In this document: in pieces, positions 1-8,685 of the stretch | Position numbering within the stretch: the first letter of the stretch is position 1 | How the letters are laid out: each line of letters opens with the position of its first letter | From: Pseudogulbenkiania ferrooxidans 2002 | GTDB lineage: Bacteria > Pseudomonadota > Gammaproteobacteria > Burkholderiales > Chromobacteriaceae | Length of the DNA stretch: 64,000 nucleotides | NCBI RefSeq assembly: GCF_000174355.1 | Contig: NZ_ACIS01000007.1 | Coordinates: forward strand, 124,001 to 188,000 | Direction of reading: 5' to 3' | The notes under the pieces: generated by a model | What the model saw: only the letters and a program-made list of their open reading frames with translations | What the model was told of the DNA's origin: nothing | The model's database searches: none | Position numbers and translations under genes: made by a program

Positions 1-665
1 GAAGCGGCCGAAGTGACGCACCAGTTCCGCCAGTTCCCAGCCGCGCACGTCTTCGCAATGCCGCACCCCGAGCGCGTGCAGGCGTGACGCGGTGACGGCA
101 CCGACACCGGGAATCTTCCCCACCGGCAGGGCGCGGACGAAGGCGTCGACGTCCTCGGGCCGGATCACGAACTGGCCGTCAGGCTTGTTCCAGTCGCTGG
201 CCACCTTGGCCAGGAATTTGTTGGGAGCGATGCCGGCCGAGGCGGTGATGCCGATCTCGTCACGGATGCGACTGCGGATCGCTTCGGCCATCAGCGAGGC
301 GCTGCCCTGGCAGTGCGGCCGGCCGCTGACGTCGAGGTAGGCCTCGTCCAGCGACAACGGTTCGATCAGTTCGGTGAAATCCTGATAGATCGCCAGGATC
401 TGCTGGCTGGCCGTCTTGTAGCGTGCGAAGTCGGGGGGGATGATCAACAGCCGTGGGCACAGATGCAGCGCGCGCGCCGACGACATCGCCGAGCGCACGC
501 CGTAGCGCCGCGCCAGGTAATTGCAGGTGGCGATCACGCCGCGGCTGTCGGGCTGTCCCCCCACTGCCAGCGGGATGTCGCGCCAGGCGGGCTGGTCGCG
601 CATCTCCACTGCGGCGAAGAAGCAGTCGCAGTCGACGTGGATGATCTTGCGTTGCGGCAGGGCCA
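1..665 (-). CDS. dinB: DNA polymerase IV (Y-family), C-terminal part cut by window edge
   Basis: Error-prone translesion polymerase. About 221 residues are visible; the family is usually 350-400, so the little-finger domain lies off the window. The start is the ATG at 665-663. The palm carries the catalytic acidic motif [12 protein letters not shown] near residue 10 (the usual form is HVDMDAFFASVE) and the second catalytic motif SLDEAYLDV near residue 103. A helix-hairpin-helix-like [15 protein letters not shown] follows near residue 180. The two Cys residues in the first motif are unusual but the catalytic Asp is kept. A near-copy of the window's 12-base repeat lies just 5' of the start (669-680) and supplies the only purine-rich stretch that could act as ribosome binding site. 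Confidence 0.93.
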
Positions 666-668
666 TGC

Positions 669-680
669 TGCGGCCAACCT
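669..680 (-). repeat. Uptake-sequence-like 12-mer, one mismatch
   Basis: Reads AGGTTGGCCGCA on the minus strand, 11 of 12 identical to AGGTTGGCCGAA. It ends 3 bases 5' of the dinB start codon. Confidence 0.5.
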
Positions 681-685
681 CGCTT

Positions 686-991
686 TCAGAGCGGCGGGGT
701 CGGTACGGCGTCGCTGTGGCCGAGCGATTTGTCCGGGGCGACACGGTCGCGTACCCGCTGCTTCAGTTCCTTGATGTCGGGAAAGCCGCCGTCGGCCTTG
801 CGGTCCCACAGTTGCTCGCCGTCGAGGGTGATGCGGAACACGCCGCCCGAGCCCGGCTGGAGCGCCACTTCGGCCAGTTCCTTCTCGAAGGTGGTCAGCA
901 GTTCCTGAGCCATCCACGCGGCGCGCAGCAGCCAGCGGCAGCCGGTACAGTACTGGATGGCAAGGCGGGGGAGTCGATCCGGGGTCGTCAT
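686..991 (-). CDS. SelT/SelW/SelH (Rdx) family thioredoxin-like protein
   Basis: About 101 residues if translation starts at the ATG at 991. A longer reading from 1051 adds 20 residues, but neither start has a clear ribosome binding site. The redox motif YCTGC lies at residues 14-18, followed by the helix [13 protein letters not shown] and a strand [14 protein letters not shown], the usual Rdx layout with a Cys-X-X-Cys in place of selenocysteine. The family is assumed to act in thiol redox chemistry; the physiological substrate is not established. It lies 20 bases upstream of dinB on the same strand and could be co-transcribed with it. Confidence 0.82.
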   Translation of the reverse strand: MTTPDRLPRLAIQYCTGCRWLLRAAWMAQELLTTFEKELAEVALQPGSGGVFRITLDGEQLWDRKADGGFPDIKELKQRVRDRVAPDKSLGHSDAVPTPPL

Positions 992-1093
992 GGTGGGCGT
1001 ATCGGGGTGATGGAATACGCCGTACAGCATAGCGGAAAGTGCTGTCTTCAAGGAGGGGAAGCCGCCGGTCCCGCGAGTCGCTTTATTGTATGA

Positions 1094-1110
1094 CGGGCCC
1101 TTGGGGCCCG
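1094..1110. repeat. Perfect 7-bp hairpin CGGGCCC-ttg-GGGCCCG
   Basis: A perfect GC-only stem with a 3-base loop lies in the 278-base gap between the Rdx gene and the EAL-domain gene. There is no T-run on either side, so it is not a standard terminator. Nothing else is evident in this gap. Confidence 0.4.
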
Positions 1111-1269
1111 CTCCTCCATCTTAGACTTCTGTCGGGTGCAAACTTGACGCTGCGGTATATGCGGGGACCGGCGGTTTTGATTCCCTCGGCGAGTGTGCCC
1201 ATTAATGGGGCATCGGTAAAGCGAAATGGCCTTTCGACATTTTTTGTTGCACTGCAATGTGTCACATAA

Positions 1270-4032
1270 CTACAACGTTGTCGGCGTTTGCTGGCCGTTC
1301 GACACTACTACCGCGTTGTGCGACAGGTAACGGCTCATGGCGTGCTGCTCCAGCGGCTTGCTCAGGTGGAAGCCTTGCGCGTAGTCGCAGCCGATCTCGG
1401 CGAGGAAAGCCAGTTGCCGTTCGTTCTCGATGCCTTCGCCGGTGACCATGGCGCCGAGCGAATGCCCCATTGCCACGATCATGCGCACGATGGCGGCGTC
1501 CTGGTGGTTGTCCGGTACCTGGTCGAGGAACTGCTTGTCGATCTTGATCTTTTCCGCGGGGAAGCGGCGCAGGTAGCTGAACGAGGCGTAGCCGGTGCCG
1601 AAGTCGTCGATCGCTAGGCTCACCCCCAGCGCCTTGAGGCGGCGGATATTGTCTTCGATGCTGCCCGACTGGCGCAGCGCCAGGGTTTCGGTGACTTCCA
1701 GCTCCAGCGCCGAGGGGGGGAGGTGGGCGGTGGCCAGGATGCCCGCGACCAGGTCGGCGAAGTGCGGGTCTTCCAGTTGCAGCAGCGAGACGTTGACCGA
1801 GATGGTGAACTCCGGCTGCCCACCCTGCCGCCACTTGGCGGTCTGCTGACAGGCTTCGCGCAGCGCCCACTCGCCGAGCGGCACGATCACGCCGCTGTCT
1901 TCGGCCAGCGGGATGAACTCGCCGGGGGAGATGAAGCCGTGCTCGGGGTGGTGCCAGCGCAGCAGCGCCTCGGCGCCGCGCGTGCGGCGGGTTTTCAGGT
2001 CGTGGTAGGGCTGGTAGCAGAGGAACAGCTGGTGCGTGCCGATGGCCTGGCGCAGTTCGTTGATTAGCAGGTGGCGGCGGTGCCAGTCGGTGCTCATGTC
2101 TTCGTGGAAGCGCACCCAGCCACCCTGGATCGAACTGCGCGAGATTTGCATCGCCAGCTCGGCGTGTTCCAGCAGGCGCAACGGTTCCTTGCTGTCCTGC
2201 GGCGACAGCGCCAGTCCGGCACTGACGCGCACGCCGATCAGCTGGGCGTTGACGTCGAGCGGCAGGTTGAGCGTTTCGTTGATGGCGGTGACGCGGCGGT
2301 TGATGCTGCTTTCGTCCTTGCCCAGCAGGATCAGGCAGAAGCGGTTTTCCGCCACCCGTGCCACCAGCTCGCCCGGCTCGGCCAGGCGCGCCAGGCGCTC
2401 GCACAGCAGCAGGATGACCTGGTCGCCGGTGTCGTGGCCGTACAGCTCGTTGAGGTTGGGCAGGGCGTCCAGCGCCAGGATCAGGCAGCCGAACACCGGG
2501 CTCTCGCTGCGGCTCTGCGCCAGTTCGTCGAGCTGCATCAAGAGCCGGGCCCGGTTGGGCAAGCCGGTGAAGCGGTCGTAGTAGGCGTGGCGATGCAGTT
2601 CGCCCTCGGCCTGCAGCCGTGCGCCCGATTCCATCATCAGCGCCACCACGTCGGCGCTGGAGCAGACGAAGTTGATCTCGTCGGGGTGCCAGGCCTCGCG
2701 CTTGTTGCGGTCTTCCACGCAGATCACCCCGTAGTGGGTGCCGGCCAGCGTAACGGCCGCGTCCAGCATCGAGCAGACGGTGTGTTCCAGCAGGTAGTCG
2801 CGCATGCTGGCCAGGCGCGGGTCGCTGGTGGCGTGGCTGGCACTGAGGTAGCGCTCCCGGTGCAGCGCGGAGAAATAGTCGGGGTGGGCGGCGAAGTGCA
2901 GCAAGGCGCCGGCGAAGTGGTGATCGGCGTCGCGGTCGATGCCGATCAGACACTCCAGCTCCTGGTGATCGGGCTGGTAGCGCCAGACGCTGACGCGGGA
3001 GACGTCCAGGGTGGCGGCCAGTTTCTGGCACAGCAACTTCAGGTAGACGTCGAGCGGGTCGCTCTTGTTCTCGCGTTCGGCAACCAGTTCGCGCAGCACT
3101 TGCCCCTGGCTGATCAGGCGCGCGGTGGTGCGCTGGTGGCGCAGTGTCAGCTGGCGCGATACCCGCAGCAGCAGCAGCGCGATGGCGATCAGCACCACCA
3201 GCAACAGCAGCGCGCGTGGCAGCAGTGCCGTTTGCAGACGGTTGCCGGGCAGCTCCTGCTGCCAGGTGAGGTAAGCCAGTGTTTGCCCTTCCGTACCTGG
3301 TACCGCGAGCGCCCCGGGGCGCTTGGCGGCGGCGGAGAAGTCGACCTGCAATTGCTCCAGGCGCAGATCGCCGGCGATGTCTTCCAGCTGCGCGGGGCCG
3401 ATGTCCTTGGCGAACAGCAGGTAGCGTGCCGGGAGGGCGGCGTCCGGTTCCGTGGTTTCCGGCACGATGCGCTGCAGCGCCAGCATCAGCAGACGCGGTT
3501 CAGTCTGGTGGGTGAGCGGGTTGGGGGCGGTGTCGCGGAAAAAGGTGGTGGGGTAACCTTCGTTGCCGAGTGGCTCGAAGCGGGCGGCCATCTGTACCAG
3601 GTGCTGCCATTGCCGGGCGCTGAACGGCAGCGCCAGGTTCGGCGTTTCCTCGATGGCGCCGTTGCGCACGGCGTACAGCGGCTTGCCCTGGGCATCGGTG
3701 ATGACGCCGAGCTGGATATCGAGGGTGCGGTAGATCGATCCGGTGAGGTTGGTGCGCAGCCAGGCGATATTGAGAGAGGGGCCGCTGACCGCGTGGTACA
3801 TGTCGTCCCAGGCGTTGTATTCGGTCAGGTTGTGGCCCAGCGTGTTGCGTTGTTTAAGCAGGTTGCGCTCGAGCAGTTCGCCGGTCAGCTGGAGATAGCC
3901 CCGATCGCTTTGCGCGATGGTGCTGTCCAGCAGGCGCCAGGTGCCGACCAGCCCCAGTACCATGAGCAACGTCATGAGTAGGGTCGGGTTGCCTAAAGCG
4001 TGTGCTAGTCGCATCAGCAGGCGTCGCAGCAT
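1270..4032 (-). CDS. Membrane CHASE4-GAF-GGDEF-EAL protein, probable c-di-GMP phosphodiesterase
   Basis: A 920-residue inner-membrane signalling protein. TM1 is near residues 6-35, a periplasmic CHASE4-like region runs to about 250 (NTLGHNLTEYNAWDDMYHAV), TM2 is near 265-285, then a GAF-like segment, a GGDEF domain and a C-terminal EAL domain. The GGDEF signature is replaced by VAENRF, so cyclase activity is probably lost. The EAL domain keeps EALLRW, ISVNVS, VTETLAL, DDFGTG, KIKIDK and TGEGIE, so c-di-GMP hydrolysis is expected. I chose the ATG at 4032 because an AAGAG lies about 12 bases upstream; a GTG at 4059 is an alternative. The ligand sensed is unknown. The gene stands alone between two unrelated genes. 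Confidence 0.92.
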   Translation of the reverse strand: MLRRLLMRLAHALGNPTLLMTLLMVLGLVGTWRLLDSTIAQSDRGYLQLTGELLERNLLKQRNTLGHNLTEYNAWDDMYHAVSGPSLNIAWLRTNLTGSIYRTLDIQLGVITDAQGKPLYAVRNGAIEETPNLALPFSARQWQHLVQMAARFEPLGNEGYPTTFFRDTAPNPLTHQTEPRLLMLALQRIVPETTEPDAALPARYLLFAKDIGPAQLEDIAGDLRLEQLQVDFSAAAKRPGALAVPGTEGQTLAYLTWQQELPGNRLQTALLPRALLLLVVLIAIALLLLRVSRQLTLRHQRTTARLISQGQVLRELVAERENKSDPLDVYLKLLCQKLAATLDVSRVSVWRYQPDHQELECLIGIDRDADHHFAGALLHFAAHPDYFSALHRERYLSASHATSDPRLASMRDYLLEHTVCSMLDAAVTLAGTHYGVICVEDRNKREAWHPDEINFVCSSADVVALMMESGARLQAEGELHRHAYYDRFTGLPNRARLLMQLDELAQSRSESPVFGCLILALDALPNLNELYGHDTGDQVILLLCERLARLAEPGELVARVAENRFCLILLGKDESSINRRVTAINETLNLPLDVNAQLIGVRVSAGLALSPQDSKEPLRLLEHAELAMQISRSSIQGGWVRFHEDMSTDWHRRHLLINELRQAIGTHQLFLCYQPYHDLKTRRTRGAEALLRWHHPEHGFISPGEFIPLAEDSGVIVPLGEWALREACQQTAKWRQGGQPEFTISVNVSLLQLEDPHFADLVAGILATAHLPPSALELEVTETLALRQSGSIEDNIRRLKALGVSLAIDDFGTGYASFSYLRRFPAEKIKIDKQFLDQVPDNHQDAAIVRMIVAMGHSLGAMVTGEGIENERQLAFLAEIGCDYAQGFHLSKPLEQHAMSRYLSHNAVVVSNGQQTPTTL

Positions 4033-4075
4033 GAATATCCACTCTTGATGTGTAAGCACATGTGAATAATAAGAC

Positions 4076-4097
4076 GCTTTTATTTAACAGTAAAAGC
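4076..4097. promoter_or_regulatory. AT-rich inverted repeat upstream of the EAL gene
   Basis: GCTTTTA (4076-4082) and TAAAAGC (4091-4097) form a perfect 7-bp inverted repeat with an 8-base spacer, about 45 bases upstream of the EAL-protein start. It sits in a distinctly AT-rich patch of an otherwise GC-rich region, so an operator or promoter element is plausible. No specific regulator can be named. The remainder of 4098-4290 shows nothing I can identify. Confidence 0.35.
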
Positions 4098-4290
4098 GGT
4101 TTTTACCCGATTTGGCTTCATGGCCAGCGCAATGTCATTTTTTTGACACGTTGACTGTAGCAGGGCGACCCGGGAGGGGCGAACGAAGGTGGCGGGCGGG
4201 CAGCGGGCGATGGGGGGAGGAGGGGGCCATGTCGGGACACGGCCGGGGCGTCGGACGCCGTGCGGGCGTCGCGACGCGGTGGGATGCTGT

Positions 4291-4749
4291 TCAGGGGGTG
4301 GGCATCATGCCTTCTTCGATCTTGACCTCGACCGCGATCGTGCCGGCGCGGGCGAAGCGTAGCGTCAGAGGGAAGCGTTCGCCGGCCTTGAGCGGCGCGG
4401 TGAGCCCCATCAGCATGATGTGCGTCCCGCCCGGGGCCAGCGCGATGCCACGGCCGGGGGGCAGTTCTATCCCTTCGGGCAGCGCGCGCATGCGCATGAC
4501 GCCGTGATCGTTGAGGTTCTGGTGCAATTCGGCACTGGCGGCGCGCGGGGTGCTGACCGCGAGCAGGCGGTCGGCGGTCTTGCCCTGGTTGTCGAGCTTC
4601 AGGTAGACCGCACCGCTGCTCATCATGGCCGGCATGGCGCGGCTCCACGGGTGGCCGATATGCAGTGTGCCGAGCACGTAGTGGTGGGCCAGTGCCGGCA
4701 GGGCGAGCAGGCCGAGAAGGAGGGCGGTCAGGATGCGGAGGTGTTTCAT
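4291..4749 (-). CDS. PCu(A)C-type periplasmic copper chaperone
   Basis: 152 residues with a signal peptide (MKHLRILTALLLGLLALPALA) followed by the PCu(A)C fold. The expected copper ligands are visible: MPAMMSSGAVYLKL, then ELHQNLNDHGVMRMR and HIMLMGL, matching the family pattern of Met/His ligands spread across one cupredoxin-like domain. Family members deliver Cu(I) to the CuA or CuB centres of cytochrome c oxidase from the periplasm. No Sco or oxidase genes are adjacent, so the partner is not shown by context. The start is the ATG at 4749, which opens the signal peptide. Confidence 0.9.
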   Translation of the reverse strand: MKHLRILTALLLGLLALPALAHHYVLGTLHIGHPWSRAMPAMMSSGAVYLKLDNQGKTADRLLAVSTPRAASAELHQNLNDHGVMRMRALPEGIELPPGRGIALAPGGTHIMLMGLTAPLKAGERFPLTLRFARAGTIAVEVKIEEGMMPTP

Positions 4750-4902
4750 GACGGGTATGGGTGCGGTCTCGAAAAACGAACCGTAGCATAGCGCCGACCG
4801 GGCGTGGCTGCGACAGATTGCCGCAGTGGCGTGCCACGTTGCGCTGGCAAGCCGACCGCAAGCGGGTAGAATGGCGACCCCCGATATTCCCGGCTGTTTT
4901 CC

Positions 4903-5550
4903 ATGCTGAAAGACCTGTATCTGCAGTTTCTGTTTGGCGGCCTGATCAGTCTGATCACCATCACCAACCCGCTGTCGAAGATTCCGTTGTTCATCACGCT
5001 GACGCGCGACATGAGCGACGAGGGGCGGGCGCATCAGGCGCGGCGCGCCTGCCTGTTCGCCGCCGGCATCATGCTGGTGTCGCTACTGGCCGGCAACCTG
5101 ATCCTGGCGCTGTTCGGCATTTCCTACGGCGCCCTGCGTATCGCCGGCGGTCTGGTGGTGGCGGTGCTAGGGTACCGCATGCTGTTCCTGTCGCAGGACC
5201 CGGGCATGGCGCCCAAGACCTCGGACGGCAAGGAGGATTACGCTTTCTTCCCGCTGGCCATGCCCGGCATCAGTGGGCCGGGGACCATCGCCGTGGTGAT
5301 CGGCATCGCCACCGAGATCGCCGAATTGCACGGCGTGCCGGCCAAGGCGCTGGCGATGGCGATGACGGTGCTGGCCATCGTCCTGACCTGCCTCGGCACC
5401 TGGCTGGTGTTGCGCTCCTCGACGCTGATCGCGGAGAAGCTGGGCCGTTCCGGGCGCGAGGTGATGACGCGGCTGATGGGCTTCTTGCTGATCTGCGTCG
5501 GCGTGCAGTTCATCGGCTCGGGGGTGCGCACCTTCCTCGCCGGTTCCTGA
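4903..5550 (+). CDS. MarC/UPF0056 family inner-membrane protein
   Basis: 215 residues with six predicted hydrophobic segments. The N-terminal ITNPLSKIPLFITLT and the central PLAMPGISGPGTIAVVIG are the conserved MarC-family blocks. The function of the family is not settled: the original link to multiple antibiotic resistance was withdrawn, and transport is presumed from topology only. The gene is divergent from the copper chaperone and is followed by a compact terminator. Confidence 0.88.
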   Translation: MLKDLYLQFLFGGLISLITITNPLSKIPLFITLTRDMSDEGRAHQARRACLFAAGIMLVSLLAGNLILALFGISYGALRIAGGLVVAVLGYRMLFLSQDPGMAPKTSDGKEDYAFFPLAMPGISGPGTIAVVIGIATEIAELHGVPAKALAMAMTVLAIVLTCLGTWLVLRSSTLIAEKLGRSGREVMTRLMGFLLICVGVQFIGSGVRTFLAGS

Positions 5551-5575
5551 GCCGGCGCGCCGGGCATCACGACCA

Positions 5576-5599
5576 CCCCGTCCGCCGGCGGGGTTTTTT
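5576..5599 (+). terminator. Rho-independent terminator after the MarC-family gene
   Basis: A CCCCG...CGGGG stem with an 8-base loop is followed by six T residues, 25 bases after the stop codon. Confidence 0.8.
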
Positions 5600-5680
5600 G
5601 TCGCCGCCCGTCGCGGTTTCGGCCTGTCGCGTTGGCGCGCTTGCCGTCATAATCGACGTATCGTTCCCGACGCCCCCGCC

Positions 5681-6535
5681 ATGAGTCATTCCGCCGCCGA
5701 GTACGCCCGTTTTTTCCGCGCCGACGACATCGCGCCGCTGGAGTGCCTGGACGCGCGCTACGTCGAGCATGTGTTTGCACCGCATTTCCACGAGGAATAC
5801 GTGGTCAACACCCTGATCCAGGGCTCCCAGCGCTATCACTACCACGGCAGCGCGCATCAGGCCGGGCGCGGTCAGCTGATCGTGATCAATCCGGGCGAGG
5901 TGCACACCGGCGAGGCGGGCGAGGAGAATGGTTGGGCCTATCGCGGTTTCTATCCGTCGGCGGCCTTCATGCGCCGGCTGGCGCAGGAAATCAGCGGCCG
6001 TGCCGATGCGGTGCCGTATTTCCGGGCCACCGTGCTGCACGACGCCGATCTGGCAGAGCGGCTCAATCAGCTGCATCTGCTGCTGAGCGCGAGCCAGGAC
6101 CGGCTGCAGCGCGAGTCGGCGCTGTACGCGGTGTTCTCGACGGTGCTGCGGCGGCACATGAGCGTTGCCAGCCAGCCCTTGGCATCGCACCCGGTCGCGG
6201 TGGAGCGGGTACGGGCGCTGCTGGCCGACCGCCTGGCGGACAACCTGTCGCTGCAGCAGCTGGCGGACGCCGTCGAGCTGTCGCCCTATCATCTGAATCG
6301 TCTGTTCCGGCAGCACCTCGGCCTGCCGCCGGTGGCGTGGCGCAACCAGCTCAGGGTGGCGCGGGCGCGCACGCTGCTGGGGCGCGGCTGGCGACCGTCC
6401 GATGCCGCCGCCGAGTTGGGCTTCGCCGACCAGGCGCATCTGACGCGGGCTTTCCGCCATGCGCTGGGCGTGACCCCGGCAGCCTACCAGCGTGCCGTCG
6501 GCGCAAGATCGTTCAAGACCGGCAACGACGCCTGA
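5681..6535 (+). CDS. AraC-family regulator with N-terminal cupin sensor
   Basis: 284 residues. The N-terminal half is a cupin-like ligand domain ([32 protein letters not shown]). The C-terminal 100 residues form a double helix-turn-helix ([26 protein letters not shown] and [18 protein letters not shown], given in shortened form). It lies 43 bases upstream of azlC on the same strand. AraC regulators of this architecture are often found beside azlCD, which suggests it controls the exporter; the effector is probably an amino acid, by inference. Confidence 0.9.
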   Translation: MSHSAAEYARFFRADDIAPLECLDARYVEHVFAPHFHEEYVVNTLIQGSQRYHYHGSAHQAGRGQLIVINPGEVHTGEAGEENGWAYRGFYPSAAFMRRLAQEISGRADAVPYFRATVLHDADLAERLNQLHLLLSASQDRLQRESALYAVFSTVLRRHMSVASQPLASHPVAVERVRALLADRLADNLSLQQLADAVELSPYHLNRLFRQHLGLPPVAWRNQLRVARARTLLGRGWRPSDAAAELGFADQAHLTRAFRHALGVTPAAYQRAVGARSFKTGNDA

Positions 6536-6578
6536 GCCAGACTGGGCACGTCACCCACTTTTCTCGCGGCCCCCTCCG

Positions 6579-7280
6579 ATGAAACCTTTCGCTCTGCTCC
6601 TGGCCGGCGCCCGCGACAGCCTGCCGATGCTGGTCGGCGCCGCGCCGTTCGGCGTCATCTTCGGCACGCTGGCGGTCGGTGCCGGGCTGTCGGCCGGCGC
6701 CACGCTGGCGATGTCGGCCTTCGTCTTCGCCGGCTCCTCGCAGTTCGTCGCGGTCAGCCTGATCGGCGCCGGCGCGGCGCTGCCGGTGATCTGGCTCACC
6801 ACCTTCGTCGTCAACCTGCGCCACGCGCTCTACAGCGCCACGCTGCTGCCCTACGCGCGCGACTGGAGCGCCCGCTGGCGCTGGCCGCTGGCGTTCTGGC
6901 TCACCGACGAGACCTTTGCCGTGGTGGAACACCGCTTCCGTTCGCAGGGGGCGGCGGGCGGGCAGTGGTACCAGCTCGGCTCCTCGCTGGCGATGTACCT
7001 CAACTGGTTCCTGTGGAGCGTGGTGGGGGTGTGGCTCGGCAAGGCGGTGCCGGGTCTGGCCGGCTGGGGGCTGGACTTCGCCATGGTGGCGACCTTTACC
7101 GCCATCGTCGCGCCGCAGCTGAAAAAGCGCCCGGCGCTGGCGGCGGCAGCGGCGGCTGGCGCGGTGGCGCTGCTGGCGCGCGGCCTGCCCTACAAGCTCG
7201 ACCTGATGCTGGCGGCGCTGGTCGGCGTGCTGGCCGGGGTGGCGTGTGAAAGGTTGGCCGAAAGGAGGGCGGCAGCATGA
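6579..7280 (+). CDS. azlC: AzlC family branched-chain amino acid exporter, large subunit
   Basis: 233 residues, strongly hydrophobic, with the AzlC signature [17 protein letters not shown] and [15 protein letters not shown] followed by [10 protein letters not shown]. AzlC and AzlD form a two-component inner-membrane exporter of branched-chain amino acids or their analogues. I chose the ATG at 6579 because the AzlC homology begins there; there is no strong ribosome binding site. The last residues (ERLAERR) contain an exact copy of the 12-base repeat, at 7251-7262. Confidence 0.9.
   Translation: MKPFALLLAGARDSLPMLVGAAPFGVIFGTLAVGAGLSAGATLAMSAFVFAGSSQFVAVSLIGAGAALPVIWLTTFVVNLRHALYSATLLPYARDWSARWRWPLAFWLTDETFAVVEHRFRSQGAAGGQWYQLGSSLAMYLNWFLWSVVGVWLGKAVPGLAGWGLDFAMVATFTAIVAPQLKKRPALAAAAAAGAVALLARGLPYKLDLMLAALVGVLAGVACERLAERRAAA
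7251..7262 (+). repeat. Uptake-sequence-like 12-mer, exact
   Basis: AGGTTGGCCGAA, in-frame in azlC and read Arg-Leu-Ala-Glu, nine codons from the stop. Confidence 0.75.
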
Positions 7281-7591
7281 CGATCTGGCTGACGATTGCC
7301 GGCATGGCGCTGCTGACGGTGCTGATCCGTGCCAGTTTCCTGGTGTTCGGCCAACGGTTGAGCTTTCCGGCCTGGCTCAACCGCGCGCTGCACTATGTGC
7401 CGGCGGCGGTGTTGACCGCACTGGTGGTGCCGATGGCGCTGGCGCCGCAGGGCACGCTCGACCTGTCGCCGGCCAATCCCTACCTGGTCGGCACGCTGGT
7501 GGCCGGCGCGGTGGCGTTGCTGACGCGGCGCACGCTGCTCGCCATCGTGGTCAGCTTCGCGCTGTACGGCGCGCTGCGCTGGCTGGGCTGA
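7277..7591 (+). CDS. azlD: AzlD family branched-chain amino acid exporter, small subunit
   Basis: 104 residues with three to four hydrophobic segments and the AzlD features LIRASFLVF and [17 protein letters not shown]. The start overlaps the azlC stop by four bases (ATGA), so the two are translationally coupled. It forms the exporter with AzlC. A strong terminator follows at once. Confidence 0.9.
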   Translation: MTIWLTIAGMALLTVLIRASFLVFGQRLSFPAWLNRALHYVPAAVLTALVVPMALAPQGTLDLSPANPYLVGTLVAGAVALLTRRTLLAIVVSFALYGALRWLG

Positions 7592-7614
7592 GGGCTCGAC
7601 GCTCGCCGCCGTAC

Positions 7615-7647
7615 GCGGCCTCCCCGCTGGGGAGGCCGCTTTGCTTT
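7615..7647 (+). terminator. Rho-independent terminator after azlCD
   Basis: A perfect 11-bp stem (GCGGCCTCCCC, loop GCT, GGGGAGGCCGC) is followed by TTTGCTTT. A second small hairpin, CTCCCGCGCCGGGAG, follows around 7652. The rest of the gap to 7882 shows no gene or motif that I recognise. Confidence 0.85.
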
Positions 7648-7882
7648 GCCTCCCGCGCCGGGAGGGTCGCCTCATTCGATTCCGTGATGAGCAATGGAAA
7701 AATTCTAACTTGATGGAATATCACGGGCGCGGCTACCCTGTTCGATCGTCCCGCCTTGAACCGGCGGGGGCATGGCGAGGAGGCGAGCAAGGCGGGGTCG
7801 GCCGTGACCGGGATGCCGAGTTGGTCGGGGCGCGCGGGATGGACTGGTCCAAGCTCTCTACGGGGCAACGAGGAAGACGGGC

Positions 7883-8428
7883 ATGAGCAAACTACTGACT
7901 TTTTTCACCGAGCGGGTGCACAGCCTGTATTTCAGCGGCTTCCCGATTCATCTCTCCGAACAGGGCGAGTTTTTCGGCACCTTCATCAAGCACCGCCTGG
8001 CAAGCCGCTTCCAGCCGCAGCAGGATGGCAGCGCCGTGGCCATGACGCAGTGCCTGAGCCCGGCCGGGCACACCATCGAGATCGAGCGCTTGCTGGGCCT
8101 GTGCCAGGCCAGCCAGTCGCCGCTGGTGCTGGACCGTTTCGTGCGCGTCATCCACCTGCTCAATTACCTGCGGCTGGATTGCCCATGGCACACGCTGTAC
8201 CTGCCGGTGTCGCTGACCCTGGTGGCCGGGGTGGAAGCCGAGCACGGCAAGGTGTTCCGCGACATCCTCAACCGTCTGGGGCTGGAACACCGTTTCGGCA
8301 TCCTGCTGCCGGAGGCGCTGCAACAGCAGCCGGAGCGACTGGCGGCCATTGGCGGCAACTACCGTCGTCACGGCTTCGCCACGGCGCTGGCCGGCGTGGA
8401 TGGTCAACTACTGCCGCTGGGGGGCTGA
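7883..8428 (+). CDS. Small protein resembling part of an EAL domain
   Basis: 181 residues, no signal peptide or membrane segment. The middle (FVRVIHLLNYLRLDCPWHTL, then LYLPVSLTLVAGVEAEHGKV and LNRLGLEHRFGILLPE) resembles the central strands of an EAL domain, as in proteins with LFLNVHP and LPE blocks. The EAL, DDFGTG and KIDK catalytic motifs are absent. It could be a degenerate, non-catalytic c-di-GMP-related protein or an adaptor. The start is supported by GAGGAAGACGGGC just upstream. The assignment is by eye and uncertain. Confidence 0.5.
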   Translation: MSKLLTFFTERVHSLYFSGFPIHLSEQGEFFGTFIKHRLASRFQPQQDGSAVAMTQCLSPAGHTIEIERLLGLCQASQSPLVLDRFVRVIHLLNYLRLDCPWHTLYLPVSLTLVAGVEAEHGKVFRDILNRLGLEHRFGILLPEALQQQPERLAAIGGNYRRHGFATALAGVDGQLLPLGG

Positions 8429-8448
8429 GGGGAGATGGCTGGCAAATT

Positions 8449-8655
8449 CTCTCGAGCGTAGCGAGGCTCCCTGGCTGGGCAAGGGCGGGCCGCGTGCGAA
8501 TCCATCGCTGGGCCAATCTCTGCGTGCAAATCTTCGATTTGCTCAGCGATGGATTGGCACGCAGGAATGCGCTCAGCGAAGGATGGGGAATGAATGGGCA
8601 GGCTGCGGGAACAAATACCTGAGGGGAGAGGCCCGGCTTCGCCGGGGCCTGTAAA
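8449..8655. repeat. Intergenic repeat, copy 1 (interrupted)
   Basis: The ends of this segment match 41466-41581 closely: both begin TCTCGAGCGTAGCGAGGCT, continue with GGGCAAGGGCGGG, and end in a GAGAGGCCCGGC...GCCGGG...CCTGTAA hairpin. Copy 1 carries about 90 extra bases (roughly 8490-8580) that copy 2 lacks. It fills the gap between the EAL-like gene and rodA, which converge. Confidence 0.75.
8491..8562. repeat. Nested palindrome inside repeat copy 1
   Basis: GCGTGCGAATCCATCGCTG (from 8492) and CAGCGATGGATTGGCACGC (8544-8562) are complementary at 18 of 19 positions. A second hairpin, GCAAATC-ttc-GATTTGC (8526-8542), lies inside the loop. It looks like a small non-coding insertion in the surrounding repeat. 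Confidence 0.7.
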
Positions 8656-8656
8656 A

Positions 8657-8666
8657 CCCCCCCCCC
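8657..8666. repeat. Poly-C tract (C10)
   Basis: Ten consecutive C residues directly after the repeat hairpin, 20 bases beyond the rodA stop codon. Confidence 0.8.
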
Positions 8667-8685
8667 AGAGCACGTTGCCCGCTGT

